From Cyclina sinensis (taxonomy: Eukaryota; Mollusca; Bivalvia; Venerida; Veneridae), in the NCBI GenBank assembly GCA_012932295.1, contig JAAONU010000001.1, positions 19,220,120 to 19,284,119 on the forward strand: a DNA stretch of 64,000 bases. The letters run 5' to 3'. Below, one piece after another: positions 11,008 through 23,180 of this stretch; the first letter of the stretch is position 1; every line of letters starts with the position of its first letter. The position numbers and the translations under genes were made by a program. The notes under the pieces were generated by a model. That model was given only the letters and a program-made list of their open reading frames with translations. It was not told the DNA's origin and ran no database searches.

Positions 11008-11841
11008 ACAAGAGGCCCTAACATGATGGCCCTAAATCGCTCACCTGAGTCTCATTGCTCAAGTAACAAGTATTGTTATTGGTTGTTGTGGTTGTTCGTT
11101 GTTCGCAAGTTTGAATAAGTTTGCAATAAGTTTGAAGACTCTAGGTGTAATTGTACTCAAATTTTTTAGCAGAAATAGTTTTCACTCTACAGGTCCCTGT
11201 GACCTTGACTTTTAACCTACTGACCCCAAAAACCATAGGGTTCTCTTACTGAATAAGAGCGATCATCTTCTGAAGTTTGAAGGCTCTGGGTAAAATGGTA
11301 CTCCAGTTACTGAGCAGAAACAGTTTTCACTCTTGAGGTCCCTGTTTACTTGTCCTTTGACATATGGACCCTAAGAAAAAAGGGGTTTTCTAATACAATT
11401 AGCCTTTAAAGTTTGAAAGCTCTGGGTGTAATGGTTCTTCAGTAACTCAGCAGAAATACTTTTCACTCTACAGGACCCTAAGACCTTGACCTTGGACCTA
11501 CTAAACCCAAAAACAATATGGTTCTTCTATTTAGTAAAATCAATCATCGTATGAAGTTTGAAGACCCTGAGTGAAATGGTACTCCTGTTATTGAGTGGAA
11601 ACGGGTTTCACTCTAGAGGTACCTCTGACCTTCACCTTTGACTTACTAACACCAAAAACAAAATATATTCTTTCTACTCAATAAGGGCAATAATCTTGTG
11701 AAGTTTGTAGGCTCTTTGTCAACTGGTACTCAAGTTATTGAACGGAAATCAATTGTGAGAGACAGACGAACAGACACCCATGGACAGGGTAAAAACAACA
11801 TGTGTCTCCACCAGAAGGGCGAGGTTTGGGGTGAGACATAA
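11008..11841 (-). mobile_element. HINE-like element, ~165 bp units
   Basis: Begins ACAAGAGGCCCTAACATGAT, a degenerate version of the GGGCC hairpin, then TCGCTCACCTGAGTCTCATT. The units carry GAAGGCTCTGGGTAAAATGG, CAGAAACAGTTTTCACTC and GACCTTTGACCTACTGACCC. It ends with GAGAGACAGACGAACAGACA and TCCACCAGAAGGGCGAGG...GACATAA. A closely similar copy lies at 28622-29450, and an inverted one at about 22700-23180. Confidence 0.6.
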
Positions 11842-12048
11842 GAACGAACAATTGTAGGTCTAGCCCTTGGTGTTTCACAGCAGCTGATTTTTTAAGTTTT
11901 CCCTTTATAATTCATTGTGTAAAATCAAATGAAACCCGGATGGGGCCAGGGTCATGATTTGAACAAACTTGCTAGAGGTACTCTAGACAATGTTACATAC
12001 CAAATATCTAAGCTGTAAACCTTTTGGTTTCTGACAAGGAGATTCTTA
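11842..12048 (-). repeat. Fragment of the ~160 bp-unit family
   Basis: One degraded unit (GGGGCCAGGGTCATGATTTG, GACAATGTTACATACCAAAT), abutting the element on its left in the same order as the copies at 29450. Confidence 0.55.
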
Positions 12049-12902
12049 TGCCCCCGCCATGATAATGGCAAGCGGGCATAATAATATAGTGTTTACCCTG
12101 TCCGAGTGTGTGTGTGTGTGGAGGGGAACAATTTGTCAGGGCACCTTGTCCGGGCCAAAACTTAAAAGGTATTGAAGATATTAAGTTGAAACTTCATAAG
12201 TGAATAGATCTCACTGTGGAGAGGTGCAGTGCACAAGAACCATAACTCTTTTTTGCATATTTTTTTAGTTATTGCCCTTTGTATTTTTTCATACTTAATT
12301 CTTGTCAGGGGCATAACTCGAAAAGTATTTTCAACTTGAAACATCATAGCTGAATAGACCTAACTGTGAAGAGGTGCAGTGCCCAAGAACCGTAACCTCT
12401 TTTGCATATTTTTTTAGTTATTGCCCTTTGTAATTTTTCATACTTAATTATTGTCCGCGGCATAACTTGAAAGGTATTGAATATATCAACTTGAAACTTC
12501 ATAGATGAATAGATCTCATTGTGGGGAGGGCCAGTGCCCAAGAGCCATAACTCTATTTCTCACAATTTTTTAGTTATTGCTAACTGTAATTTTTATACTT
12601 AATTCTTTTCCGGGGCATAACTTGAAAGGTATCGAAGATATTAACTTGAAACTTCATAGGTGAATAGATCTCATTGTGGGGAGATGCCGTGCCCACGAAC
12701 CATAACTCTATTTCTCACAATTTTTGAGTTATTGCGCTTTGTAAAAATTTCATACTTCATTCTTGTTCGGGTCATAACTTGAAAGGTATTGAAGATATTA
12801 ACTTGAAACTTGGAAGGTGAATAGATCTCATTGTGGACAGATGCAGTGCCTAAGATCCATAACTCTCTTTTGTATAATTTTTTAGTTATTGTCCTTTGTA
12901 AT
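12049..12902 (+). mobile_element. Interspersed element with ~147 bp units (ATGCCCCCG family)
   Basis: Starts ATGCCCCCGCCATGATAATG then GCAAGCGGGCATA, a nested hairpin, followed by a (GT)n tract. About five units of roughly 147 bp follow, each with CATAACTTGAAAGGTATTGA, GAATAGATCTCATTGTGGGG and AACCATAACTCT. Hairpin start, microsatellite and tandem units match the architecture of the other elements. Confidence 0.6.
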
Positions 12903-13400
12903 TTTCACGTCCCTGCCAAGATAAAGGCGAGCAGGCATATAGGGTTTACACTGTCCGTTTGTGTGTGTGTGTGTGGGGGGGGGGCGGCACATAAGTAGAT
13001 GTTCGTGTCCGGCTAAAAACTTTGTGCATGGCTAGATTTCGGAATAATTTGGCATAAGTGATGATCACATAAAGTCAACATGTCGCGTGCAAGAGACAAG
13101 GTCAATGTCACAGTGGACACGTGATGTTTTGGCTTATTCCTTATATGGATAGAGTGAAAAAGTTGTTCGTGTCCGGCACATAACTTTGTTGCGCATGGTT
13201 GGATTTCGAAATAATTTGGCATAAGTGATCAACATATGAAGTCGACGTGTCCCGTGCAAGAAATATGTTGCTTCCTCAAAGGTCAAGGTCACAGTGGACA
13301 CTTGAAGTTTTGGCTAATTCCCTAAATGGATATAGTGAAAAAGTTGTTTGTGTCCGGCTCATAACTTACTCTTGCATGGTGTGTTTATTATCATTTGATG
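12903..13400 (+). mobile_element. Interspersed element, second start plus ~2 long units
   Basis: Starts CCCTGCCAAGATAAAGGCGA then GCAGGCATA, followed by CTGTCCG, a (GT)n run and a G-run near 12976. Two units of roughly 190 bp follow, with GTCCGGC-CATAACTT, TTGGCATAAGTGATCA and GGTCACAGTGGACAC. The right end is unclear. Confidence 0.5.
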
Positions 13401-14190
13401 ACGACACATCCCTGCCCTGATAATTTCTTGCTTCTTGCCCATAATTTCAACACTTTCAGCATGCTCATAATGTCATTTTAGTAAGGCAGCAGATGTTGAA
13501 TATGGAATTACCACACAAGGCAGGTGAGCAATAAAAACATACATTAATGTAATAGACATTTGTAGTGGACTGCATGTACATTATGTGTGCTTTGATATAA
13601 TTATTAATAATATGGGCGCAACAGAAATAAAAGTAGAATCGATACGTAGGTTTTATTCCTTACCATTTTGTTGCCTTTATGCAATCTCGTAAAGGATATT
13701 AGAGAGACTGAAGATTTCATACTTTTAAGAGACTGCTGAACTTGTCTGTGAAAATGCACCACTTACCTGTTCATTTAGAAAAAAGTATTTTGATAATATT
13801 TTGTTTTCAAATTAAAGATGCTATCGAGTTTGTTATGCAGATACCGTTATTTTTGTCTAAAAAAATGCATTTAGCTTGGCTTGCTTTTAGATGCATGCAT
13901 GTTATGTAGCTAGGTACACTGGAGTGGCTAGTGTTTAAAATCAGCAGTTATCATTTCCATAAAAATTTAGCTTTAAACCCTAGCTTATACTGTCTTCTAG
14001 AATAGTTAACATGTAACAAAAGTTAGAAAGGTAAATACCTGATATCTTTGCCTTGTCATATCTTATGCCATATTTACATGTTTGCCCACAATGTTAATTT
14101 ACCAACTTTGTGTCCAGTGTCATTTACTAGGGGGCATCTAGTTCAAACTAGGTTTCTAGTTTAAACTTTTTCCTATATAACTACATGTAA
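13401..14190. other. Unassigned stretch
   Basis: AT-rich sequence without a gene, RNA or clear repeat. Confidence 0.4.
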
Positions 14191-14192
14191 AA

Positions 14193-14530
14193 CAAGAGGC
14201 CAAATGGCCCTAAAGCGCTCACCTGGGTTCAAAGATAAAAGAAATTTTTATGAATGTAATGATGCATATCACAGACATGGACCAATGCAATTTCATTGCC
14301 ATAGCTCCAAAAACAAAAAGTAGGTCAGTAGGTCAAAATATAGGTCATGAGACGACATTTTTGAAATCGGAACGAAAAGCTGTACACACAGTCAAAATTT
14401 CATTGCCGTAGCTTTAAAACAAACAAAAAATAGGCCAGTAAGACAAAAATATAGATCATGCTATGACGTTTTTGAAATCGGAACAATAAACTGTAAACAT
14501 GGTCCAAATTTCATTGCCATAGCTCCAAAA
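14193..14530 (-). mobile_element. Interspersed element (AGGCCAAATGGCC family), left part
   Basis: Begins AACAAGAGGCCAAATGGCCC then AAAGCGCTCACCTGG. The units of ~115-120 bp carry AAGTAGGTCAGTAGGTCAAA, ATTTTTGAAATCGGAAC and CAAATTTCATTGCC. It is interrupted at AGCTCCAAAAACAA and resumes at about 16863 with AAAGTAGGCCAGTAGG, so another element has inserted into it. Confidence 0.65.
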
Positions 14531-15382
14531 ACAACAAGAGGGTCCATGGGACCCTGGGTCGCTCACCTGCCAACAACTGCTCAATGGTTGCAAGAGTCAG
14601 TGGATGCAAATACAATTGCCAATTGACTCAAAGGGTGCAGGCAATAATGACCATGGGGACATCTTTGGTAGAGTTTCACTAGATGTCGCGCGTCATCAGG
14701 ATTGTTAAAGCACAACGTGGACTATAATGGACTGAGCCTCATAAAAAAATATATCAGGCACGTATACACATGATACCTAACATGTTTAAAGTTTCAAAGC
14801 AGTATCTTGAAAAATGTAAAGTTTGTGCCGCAATATTTTTTTTAAAATCATGCCGTTATACAAAAATCTAGGTTGCTGTGAACTGAATGTTGGAACACCG
14901 TTCCAAACAGGGATTATGTACATGACACATGTTCACTCTATTGCCAATTCTGCTAATTATTTTAAAATCCAACCATAGATGCAAAAACTGTATGGGCAAG
15001 ACACAAACTATCAGCAGTTAGGCCTATATAGCAGAACTTACTACGTTCAGAGGGTTGCTGTCACATGGATCTTGGAGGGAGGAACATGGGTTTCGAGTGT
15101 AACACATACTAATTTTAATTTTTGGTTGTAAGGGTTGCAGAGACTTTCAGTCTTTAAGTAATGTTATTTATAACACTAGAACTTTTATTAAAATACAGTG
15201 TACACAATTATAAAGAAAAAGATTCATAACGGAAAAAAATGTGTAAATGCAATCTTTAATAAAATAGAACAATATTAACCCTTCAAAATTATTTTTCCCT
15301 GACTTTTCACAAACTTTTCTGGATTTTTATTTTTCACTGACCAATTTTCAAAGTTCCCTGACAATTCCTTGACCTTGAAAAA

Positions 15383-15787
15383 CAAGAACTGTCACTGTAG
15401 GATGACAATGCCCCCGAAGTTGTGCTTTGACTTTGAGCTGAGGACCAGTCATTCAAGGGTCAAGGTCAAACAAATATAGGTCAGTGGGAAGGTCTTGTCC
15501 AAAGGGGTGCTGTGTCCAAGTATGAAGTAAATCCACTTACTAATAAAGAAGTTATTGCCAATGTTAAAGTTTTTGGACAATTGGATCTTCAAGGTAAAGG
15601 TTATTCAGGGGTCAAGGTCACATAAATATAGGTCAGTGGAAAGGCCTTGTCCAAAGGGGTGTTGTGTCCAAGTATGAAGTAAATCCATTTACTAATAAGA
15701 AAGTTATTGCCAATGTTAAAGTTTTCGGACGGACTGACGGACGGACGGACAGTTCAAAAACTATATGCCTCCCTTCGGGGGCATAAA
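15383..15787 (-). mobile_element. ~400 bp interspersed element with TGCCCCCGAAG arms
   Basis: The left edge is AACAAGAACTGTCACTGTAG then GATGACAATGCCCCCGAAG: a GTCA/TGAC hairpin plus an arm. The right edge is GACGGACGGACGGACAG, then CTTCGGGGGCATAAAA, complementary to the arm. Two internal units contain AAGGTCTTGTCCAAAGGGGT and AGTATGAAGTAAATCCA. This is the cleanest small example of the shared architecture. Confidence 0.75.
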
Positions 15788-15929
15788 AATCAAATTTCCC
15801 TGACTTTTCAAGTCCCCTGGCAACCCTGAAAGATCTTATATTAACTCAAGTATTGTACAAGTCTGATTAAATTCAAATCAAAAATGAAGCTGCTATTGTG
15901 CAGACAAGGTCTAAATAGTTAATTTTGGC

Positions 15930-16770
15930 TCTTTCAGGGGCCATAACTCTGGAACTAATAATGCAATATGGCAATTTGAAGAAAGGAACCAAGATCTTAT
16001 GGTAATTCAAGTGAAGATCAGACCAAAATTAAGACCACTAGAGTGCAGAAAAGCTTTTATCATAACTTGACCTAGTGACCTAAATTTCAAAGTCACATGA
16101 CCCAGTTTCAAACTTGACCTAGATATTATCGAGATAAACATTCTGACAAAGATTGAAGAAGATCAGAGCAAAATTAAGACTACTACAGTGCAGACAAGCT
16201 TTTTCTATAGTTTGACCGAGTGACCTAGTTTTCAAGGTCACATAACCCAGTTTCGAACCTGACCTAGATATCATTAAGATACACATTCTGACCAAGCTTG
16301 AAGAAGATGGGACCAAAATTAAGACCGCTAGAGTGCGGACAAGCTTTTTCTAAAATTCGAACTAGTTACCTTGTTTTTAAGGTCACATAACCCAGTTAGG
16401 AACTTGACCTAGATATCATTGAGATAAACAATCTGACCAAGTTTGAAGAAGATCGGACCAAAATTAAGACTGCTAGAGTGCGGACAAGCTTTTTCTATAA
16501 TTTGACTTTGTGACCTAGTTTTCAAGGTCACATCACCCAGTTTCGAACTTGATCTAGATATCATTGAAATTAACATTTTGATCAAGTTTGAAAAAGATCG
16601 GATCAAAATTAAGACCGTTAGAGTGCGGACAAGCTTTTTCTATAATTTGACCTAGTGATCTAGTTTTCAGGGTGAGATGACCCAGTTTTGAATTTGACCT
16701 AGATATCATTGAAATTAACATTCTGACCAAGTTTAAAGAAGATCGCACCAAAATTAAGACCGCTAGAGCG
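15930..16770 (-). repeat. 145 bp tandem array, about 5-6 units
   Basis: The units repeat at 145 bp with GTGACCTAGTTTTCAAGGTC, AACTTGACCTAGATATCATT, GACCAAGTTTGAAGAAGATC and GCTAGAGTGCGGACAAGC. Short reverse-strand frames recur at exactly this spacing and are artefacts of the array. Confidence 0.85.
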
Positions 16771-16862
16771 CGAACAACAGTTGTGAACGGTCGACGGACG
16801 GACGGACGACAGACGAAAGGCGATCACAAAAGCTTATCTTGTCACTATGTGACAGGTGAGCC

Positions 16863-17083
16863 TAAAAGTAGGCCAGTAGGTAAAAAATATAGATCATGCT
16901 ATGACATTTTTGAAATCGAAACGAAAAACTGTGCACAAGGTCCAAATTTCATTGCTGTAGCTAAAAAACAAAAAAGTAGGTCAGTAGGTCAAAAATATAG
17001 GGTAGGGATAATGTTTTTGAAATCATCTTGAAAAACTGTACAAATGGTCCAAATTTATTGCCACAGCGAAAAACTTAAAAAAT
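16863..17083 (-). mobile_element. Right part of the interrupted AGGCCAAATGGCC element
   Basis: Continues the 14193-14530 element after the insertion, with two more units (GTAGGCCAGTAGG, TTTTTGAAATCGAAACGAA). A T-run and G-rich segment begins at about 17088. Confidence 0.6.
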
Positions 17084-17089
17084 GAGATT

Positions 17090-18118
17090 TTTTTTTTTTG
17101 GGGGCTGAGGGGGGGACGAAGTGACCCCCAGGCGAGGGGGGATGAACCCACTAGGGTCACAGTGCATACTACCAAATATCTAAGCTCCAGCTAGGCCTTG
17201 CAGTTTGTGACAAGAAGATTTTTAAAGTTTTTTGCTATAAATAACTCTATGTAAAACATGTAACCCCTTAGGCGGGGCCAGTTTTGACCCAGGGGCCATG
17301 ATTTGAACAATCTTGGTAGAGGTCTGCTAGACAATGCTCAACGCCAAATATCTAAGCTCTATGCCTTGTAGTTTCTTACAAGAAGATTTTTTAAGTCTTC
17401 CCTATATAACTCTATGTAAATCAAGTAAGCCCTGGGCGGGGTTAGTTCTGACCCCAGGGTCATAATTTGAACAATCTTTGTAGAGGTCCACTAGATGATG
17501 CCTCATACCAAATATCTAAGCTCCAGGCCTTGTGGTTTCAGACAAGAAGTTTTTCCTTAAAGTTGCCATAGCAACCAGAGTTCTGCATGGAATTGAATTC
17601 TTTGAACAGCTTTGGAAAAGCTTCATGCAAGGAACATCCCATGCAAGTTTCACTGAATATGGCCCAGTGGTTTCACAGGAGATGTCGTTTGAATGAAAAT
17701 TGTTGACGCCTCACGACGCACACCGGACATTGGGTTATGACAAACGCTCACTCTGGCACTTTGTGCCAGGTGAGCTAACAAGTGACCCCCAGGGGTCACA
17801 TGTTTTACATAGAGTTATTTAGGAAAAACTTTAAAAATCTTCTTGGCAAAATCCGCAAGGCCTAGTTTAGGTATTTGGTGTGTAGCATTGTCTAGTGGAC
17901 CTCTATTAAGTTTGTTCAAATCATAGCCACTGGGTCAATAAAGACTCTGCTCTGGGGGGGTCACGTATTTACATAGTTACTAGTATATAGGAAATTCACA
18001 TAAGAAACCACAAAGCCTAGAACTTAGATATTTGGTGTGCAGCATTGTCTAGTGGATCTTAACTTTGTTCAAATCATGACCCCTTGGTCAAAAATGATTC
18101 CGCCCCAGAGGTCACTTA
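17090..18118. repeat. ~160 bp units in both orientations
   Basis: 17090-17779 carries units with CCCTGGGCGGGG, GTAGAGGTCCACTAGA and CAAATATCTAAGCTC, and ends CTGGCACTTTGTGCCAGGTG then AGCTAAC, a hairpin-bearing element end. From 17780 to 18118 the same units run in the opposite direction (AGGGGTCACATGTTTTACAT, GCATTGTCTAGTGGACCTCT). Confidence 0.7.
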
Positions 18119-18206
18119 TTAGCTCGCCTGAGCACAAGGTGCTCAATGGTGAGCTATTGGGATCATTGGCGTGCGTCGGGCATCTTGCATCGTCAACAAT
18201 GTAACT
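18119..18206 (+). mobile_element. 5' end of a HINE-like element split by a TTAA transposon
   Basis: TTAGCTCGCCTGAGCACAAG then GTGCTCAATGGTGAGCTATT: the asymmetric arm and hairpin at the start of this family (compare 53156). The element resumes after 21518 with CTACTTCTCCTAAACC and GGAATATTCCTTGCAAAGTT. Confidence 0.65.
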
Positions 18207-18210
18207 TTAA

Positions 18211-21200
18211 AGGTCATTTGACACGACTATAGCAACTTTGTCGATTCAAAATAATCATAATGTACTGATTAAAATGGTTTAACTGCGAAATTATGAAAAT
18301 ATTGCTTTTGATAAGAAAAAACGTGTTTTTGATGATCGGCTGTTTCCGTTTCGACATCGGTAGTTTCCGCCGCAATTTTTGGCTGTGACGTAGATTTATC
18401 CCTACTGCACCAGGCAGTAGTGCAGAATTACACTGCTCATAACACATCCGTTTTTAAATGAAAAAATAACACTAAACCACAAGTGCAAGAAACACGATAA
18501 AAGCACACTTATAAAAATAACTTGCTATAAATTAAATAAAATAATGTGTTTACTTATCGATTTTTATAAGTAAATTCAAACTTTGTGCCGGGAGAACGGG
18601 TTGTAATTTTACCTTAATAAATATTAATAGATATTCCAATTTCTTCCATGTTGTGGTTCTATATAAAACTATCTCCTCAACGTTTTTACATGCTGCGTAT
18701 CACTTGATATTTACGTCATAAACAATTCTTTTTCATTTAAGTGTAGTAAAATTGAAGTGAAGTTAGGTGAACTAATGTGTTAACATTTGTTTCACTGGAA
18801 TCGAAATTCACACTACAGTGTATTTTCACGTTGGGATATTGTTTGAAAAATAATTATATGGCATGTCCATCAAGTAGAAATTTGTGTCTGCTTATAAATT
18901 AATATCCAATGAAATGTCAAAGATCCATAAATCACGCCTTATACTGTGGGATTTATGCAAATTAACCTGCCCAAATGGGACCCTTGTATATTCTGCATAG
19001 CTGTCAAAACAAAGCAATTAACTTTTTTATGACCCAATCAATGATAAAGTTGAGACAAATAGCAAAATTTTATGGCAAGTGATCTTACAAAATTGATTGT
19101 ATTACTTTTGATCAGTCACACTTGTGAAAACATTATGTAATAGCCTGTTCCAATTAACATATCTGAATGCTTTTTAGTTAAGAAGCTTCCATGCAGATAC
19201 ATATTTTAATTAAATAATTAAATGTAATGGATTTATTTATGATGAAAATAAAAATCATTCGACTTCTAAATGTGAACAAATTATTAAACAAGAGGGCCAT
19301 GACGGCCCTGGATCGCTCACCTGAGTACTTTGGCTGTAGGTTTGCTGTTACGCAGTATTTCACTTTTTAATTGAAAATATATAAGTGCCTACAAACCAAA
19401 TATGTAAAATATCAGTCAATAAATAAAGCCTCTATGACAGAAAGTAGAAATATCTATTATAAGCTATGGTGACCTTGACCCAGTGACCTCAAACCCTACC
19501 CATGGGTAGAGATCCTTGCAAGGAACCTATATATTGAATATCAAAGATATTGGTCTATAAATGAAGGCTTTATGAGGTACAGTAGATAAATCTATTTTTA
19601 GCCTCCATGACCTTTAACCTAAACTCATAATTTGAACAACCAAACAACCTTTCTGACAAACTGCCAGGATATTTGGACTGAAACAGTAGCCTCTAGAGCC
19701 TTAACAAGATATTTTTATTTTTGGGCTCTGTGGCCTAGATTTTTACCCCAGATGACCCATATTCGAACTTGACCTAGAAACCATCGAAATAACCTTTCTG
19801 ACATATTTCCAGAATATTTTGGGCTGAAAATGTTACCTGTAGAGTGTAAACAAGGTTTTTCCAAATTTAAGCTCTGTGACCTAGTTTTTGAACCCAGATG
19901 ATCCATATTTGAACTTGCGCTAGAAATCGTCGATACAACCTTTCTGACATATTTCCAGGATATTTGGGCTGAAAATGTTACCTCTAGAGTGTTAACAAGG
20001 TTTTTCCATATTCAGGCTGTGTGACCTAGTTTTTGACCCCACATGACCCATATTCCAACTTGAGCTAGAAATCATCTTAACAAGCTTTCTGAAAGTTTTT
20101 CAGGAAATTTGGGCTAAAAATGTTACCTCTAGAGTGTTAACAAGGTTTTACCATATTTGGGCTGTGTGACCTAGTTTTGACCCCACATGACCTATATTCC
20201 AAATTGAGCTAGAAATCATCTTAACAAGCTTTCTGACAGTTTTTCAGGATATTTGGACTGAAACAGTAGCCTTTAGAGCCTTAACAAGATATTTCTATTT
20301 TTTGGCTCTGTGACCTAGTTTTTGACCCCAGATGACCTATATTCGAACTTGACCTAGAAACCATCGAAATAACCTTTCTGACATATTTCCAGAATATTTG
20401 GACTGAAAATGTTACCTGTAGAGTGTAAACAAGGTTTTTCCAAATTTAAGCTCTGTGACCTAGTTTTTTTAACCCAGATGACCCCTATTTGAACTTTGGC
20501 TAGAAATCATTGATACAACCTTTCTGACATATTTCCAGGATATTTGGGCTGAAAATGTTACCTCTAGGGTGTTAACAAGGTTTTTCTATATACAGGCTGT
20601 GTGACCTAGTTTTTGATCCCACATGACCCATATTCGAACTCGTCCGAGTAATTATTGGGACAAACATCCTGACCAAGTTTCGTGACAATTGGAGCAAAAA
20701 TGTGACCAGTAGAGTGTTAACGAACTAAATGTGAACGGACGACGGACGACAGACGACGGACGACAGACGACGGACATTCATCGATCCTAATAGCTCACCC
20801 TGAGCCAGCTCAGGTGAGCTAAAAAACAAAAACAAATAAACAATGTGTTTGTGTTATGATTTTGACATAGTTTTTAGGGCTTCTACTTATTACTTGTTCT
20901 TTGATCATTATTGTTTTGTTTAAAAAAATGTAGAATGAATAAGCAAAAAAAATGTTTTTATGGAAAAAAATCTCTCGATTGGAGTTAGTTAATCAAGTCT
21001 TCCTACAAACTGCATTGGATAAAAAAGAATGTTCAAAATCTTTTTGGATCAATTACTTGAAAAAATATCTCTAAGTCTAGATATTTTCACTGAAGTATAT
21101 TTTAATTCTATAACCCCGAATAAATAATATTGCTCATTGGCTTCGTAATTCCATCAAAATTTCAAATTATTTATTTAATAAATCTTCAATGTATATTCAT

Positions 21201-21514
21201 GATGTTAGCTTAACTTGTTCAATTTTGTTTTTTTACTATATTCAGTGTACATTTTCACTTTCCATCATAATTTTAAAGTTTTTGTTAACAATCCAGACAG
21301 CTGTGTAAGGTGGCAAGAGATAAATGTGCGTCACTTCCGGTTTCACTCGTGACAGGTGCGCGCGACCATGTGTGTAAAATATGGATTTTAAATTGCTATA
21401 AAAACATCTTTAAGATGAAAATTACCTGCAGAATTTTGTAAAACAGTCATAGTTAGATATATATTTTTCGCTCATATGAAAATTTCGAGGTCAAAAATTC
21501 GTGTCACATGACCT
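18211..21514. mobile_element. 3.3 kb TTAA-flanked DNA transposon
   Basis: The ends are AGGTCATTTGACACGA (from 18211) and the near reverse complement TCGTGTCACATGACCT (to 21514). Both sides are flanked by TTAA (18207-18210 and 21515-21518). Removing it restores a continuous copy of a repeat family found elsewhere. TTAA duplications are typical of piggyBac and Kolobok elements; the termini do not let me choose. No transposase is visible, and about half the interior is a later insertion (19288-20824). The rest is AT-rich apart from GC-richer patches near 18330-18430 and 21300-21370. Confidence 0.8.
19288..20824 (-). mobile_element. HINE-like element, full copy, ~147 bp units
   Basis: The left edge is ACAAGAGGGCCATGACGGCC then GGATCGCTCACCTGAG. 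From about 19620 there are some seven units of ~147 bp with TGACCTAGTTTTTGACCCCA, GATGACCCATATTCGAACTT and TTTCCAGGATATTTGGGCTG. The right edge is GACGGACGACAGACGACGG, CATTCATCGATCCTAATAGC, then CAGCTCAGGTGAGCTAAAAA, complementary to the left arm. It is the best-preserved member of the family here. Confidence 0.75.
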
Positions 21515-22700
21515 TTAACTACTTCTCCTAAACCGCTAAGCCAACTTTGACGAAACATGCCTGGAATATTCCTTGCAAAGTTGTTCAAAAATTGAATTGG
21601 CAACAGAAAGGAAAAACTTTGAAAATCTTCGTCTGAATCGACAAGGCCCTGAACCTTAAGATTTGGTACGTAGCATTGTCTAGTTGACCTGTATCAACTG
21701 TGTTTAAATTATACCCTTTGGGTCAAATTTGGCCCCGCCTGGGGGTCAACTGATTTTACAAAGGCTTACATAAGGAAAATTTTGAAAATCTTCTTATCTA
21801 AAACCACAAGGCCTTAAGATTTGATAGGAAGCATTGTCTAATGGAAAAAGTGTAGAGTGTAAGTGTTAGATATTTGGTAAGAAGCATCATCTTGTGGACC
21901 TGTACCAAGTTTGTTCAAATTATGACCCAGATGACCCTTGGGTCAAAACTGACCCCACCCCAGCGGTCAGTTGATTTTACATAGATTTATACAGGGAAAA
22001 CTTTAAAACTATTCTTGTCAGAAAACCACAAGACCTAGAGTTTAGATATTTGGTGTGCAGCATTGTCCAGTAGACCTCTACGAAGTTTGTTCAAATCATG
22101 GCCCCTGGGTCAAAAATGGCCCTGCCCAGGGGTCACATGTTTTACACTGACTTATATAGGGAAAACTTAAAAAATCTTCTAGTCAGAAACCGCAAGGCCA
22201 AGAGTTTAGATATTTGGTGTGTAGCATTGTCCAGTGGACCTCTACTAAGTTTGTTCAAACGTAGCCACTGGGTCAAAATAGGCCTTTCCCCGGGGGTCAC
22301 AAGTTTACATAGAGTTATATAGGAAAAAGTTTAAAAACTCTTCACATCAGAAACCTAAAGGCATAGAGCTTAGATATTTTGTATGTAGCATTGTCTAGAG
22401 GACCTCTACCAAGTTTGTTCAAATCATAGCCCCTGGTCAAAAAAGACCCCGCCCCAGGGGTCACATGTTTTACATAGAGTTATATTGGGAAAAAAATTAA
22501 AAATCTTCTTGTCAAAAACTACAAGGCCTAGAGTTTAGATATTTGGTGTGCAGCATTGTCTAGTGGATCTTTACCCAGTTTGTTCAAATCATGACCCTGG
22601 GATCAAAGCTGCGGGGGGGGTCATTTGATTTTACACAAGGACTTATATAGGGAAAACTTAAAAAATCTGCTGCTCTGAAACACCAAGGGCTAGACCTTTA
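21515..22700 (+). repeat. ~160 bp tandem units
   Basis: About seven units in the TTTAGATATTTGGTGTGCAG / CATTGTCTAGTGGACCTCTA / GACCCCGCCCCAGGGGTCAC orientation, continuing the element that starts at 18119. Confidence 0.75.
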
Positions 22701-23180
22701 ATTTTTCGTTGTTATGTCTCCACCCCCCCCCCCCCATGCCCTTCTGATGGCAACATATTGTTTTTGCCCTGTCCATGGGTGTCTGTTTGTCTGTCTGTCA
22801 CACTTCATTTCTGTTCAGTAACTTAAGAGTACCAGTTGACCCACAGCCTTCATACGCTTATTACCGTTATTGAGTAGAAAAAAACCTTTCGTTTTTTGGG
22901 TTAGTAGGTCAAAGGTCAAGGTCAGAGTGACCTCTAGAATGAAAATTGTTTCCACTTAATAATAGGAGTACTATTTCATCCAGAACCTTCAAACTTCATA
23001 GGATGATTGCTTTTACTGAATAGAAGAACTATATTGTTTTTAGTGTTAGAAGGACAAAGGTCAAGTTCACAGGGACCTGTAGAGTAAAGCTATTTCTGCT
23101 AAAACATTTGAGTACCATAACACCCAGAGTCTCAAACTTATTGCAAACTTATACAAACTTGCAAACAACGAACACACATG
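22701..23180 (+). mobile_element. Inverted relative of the 11008/28622 element
   Basis: TTATGTCTCCACCCCCC, then CCATGCCCTTCTGATGGC, CTGTCCATGGGTGTCTGTTT and units with CCTCTAGAATGAAAATTGTT and CATCCAGAACCTTCAAACTT. This is the reverse complement of the units at 11-11.8 kb. Confidence 0.6.

Larger units (their letters stand above)
14533..16862 (-). mobile_element. Interspersed element inserted in the preceding family (GGGTCC hairpin)
   Basis: The left edge is ACAAGAGGGTCCATGGGACC with arm TCGCTCACCTG. The right edge is GACGGACGGACGACAGACG, then TATCTTGTCACTATGTGACA and GGTGAGCCTAAAA. The interior includes a nested element (15383-15787) and a 145 bp array (from ~15930). The segment at about 14870-15380 shows no clear unit. 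Whether all of it is one insertion or several is unresolved. Confidence 0.5.

Noticed and set aside
16119..16751. Three 65-codon reverse frames at 145 bp spacing
   Set aside because: Spacing equals the array period; they are translations of a tandem repeat.
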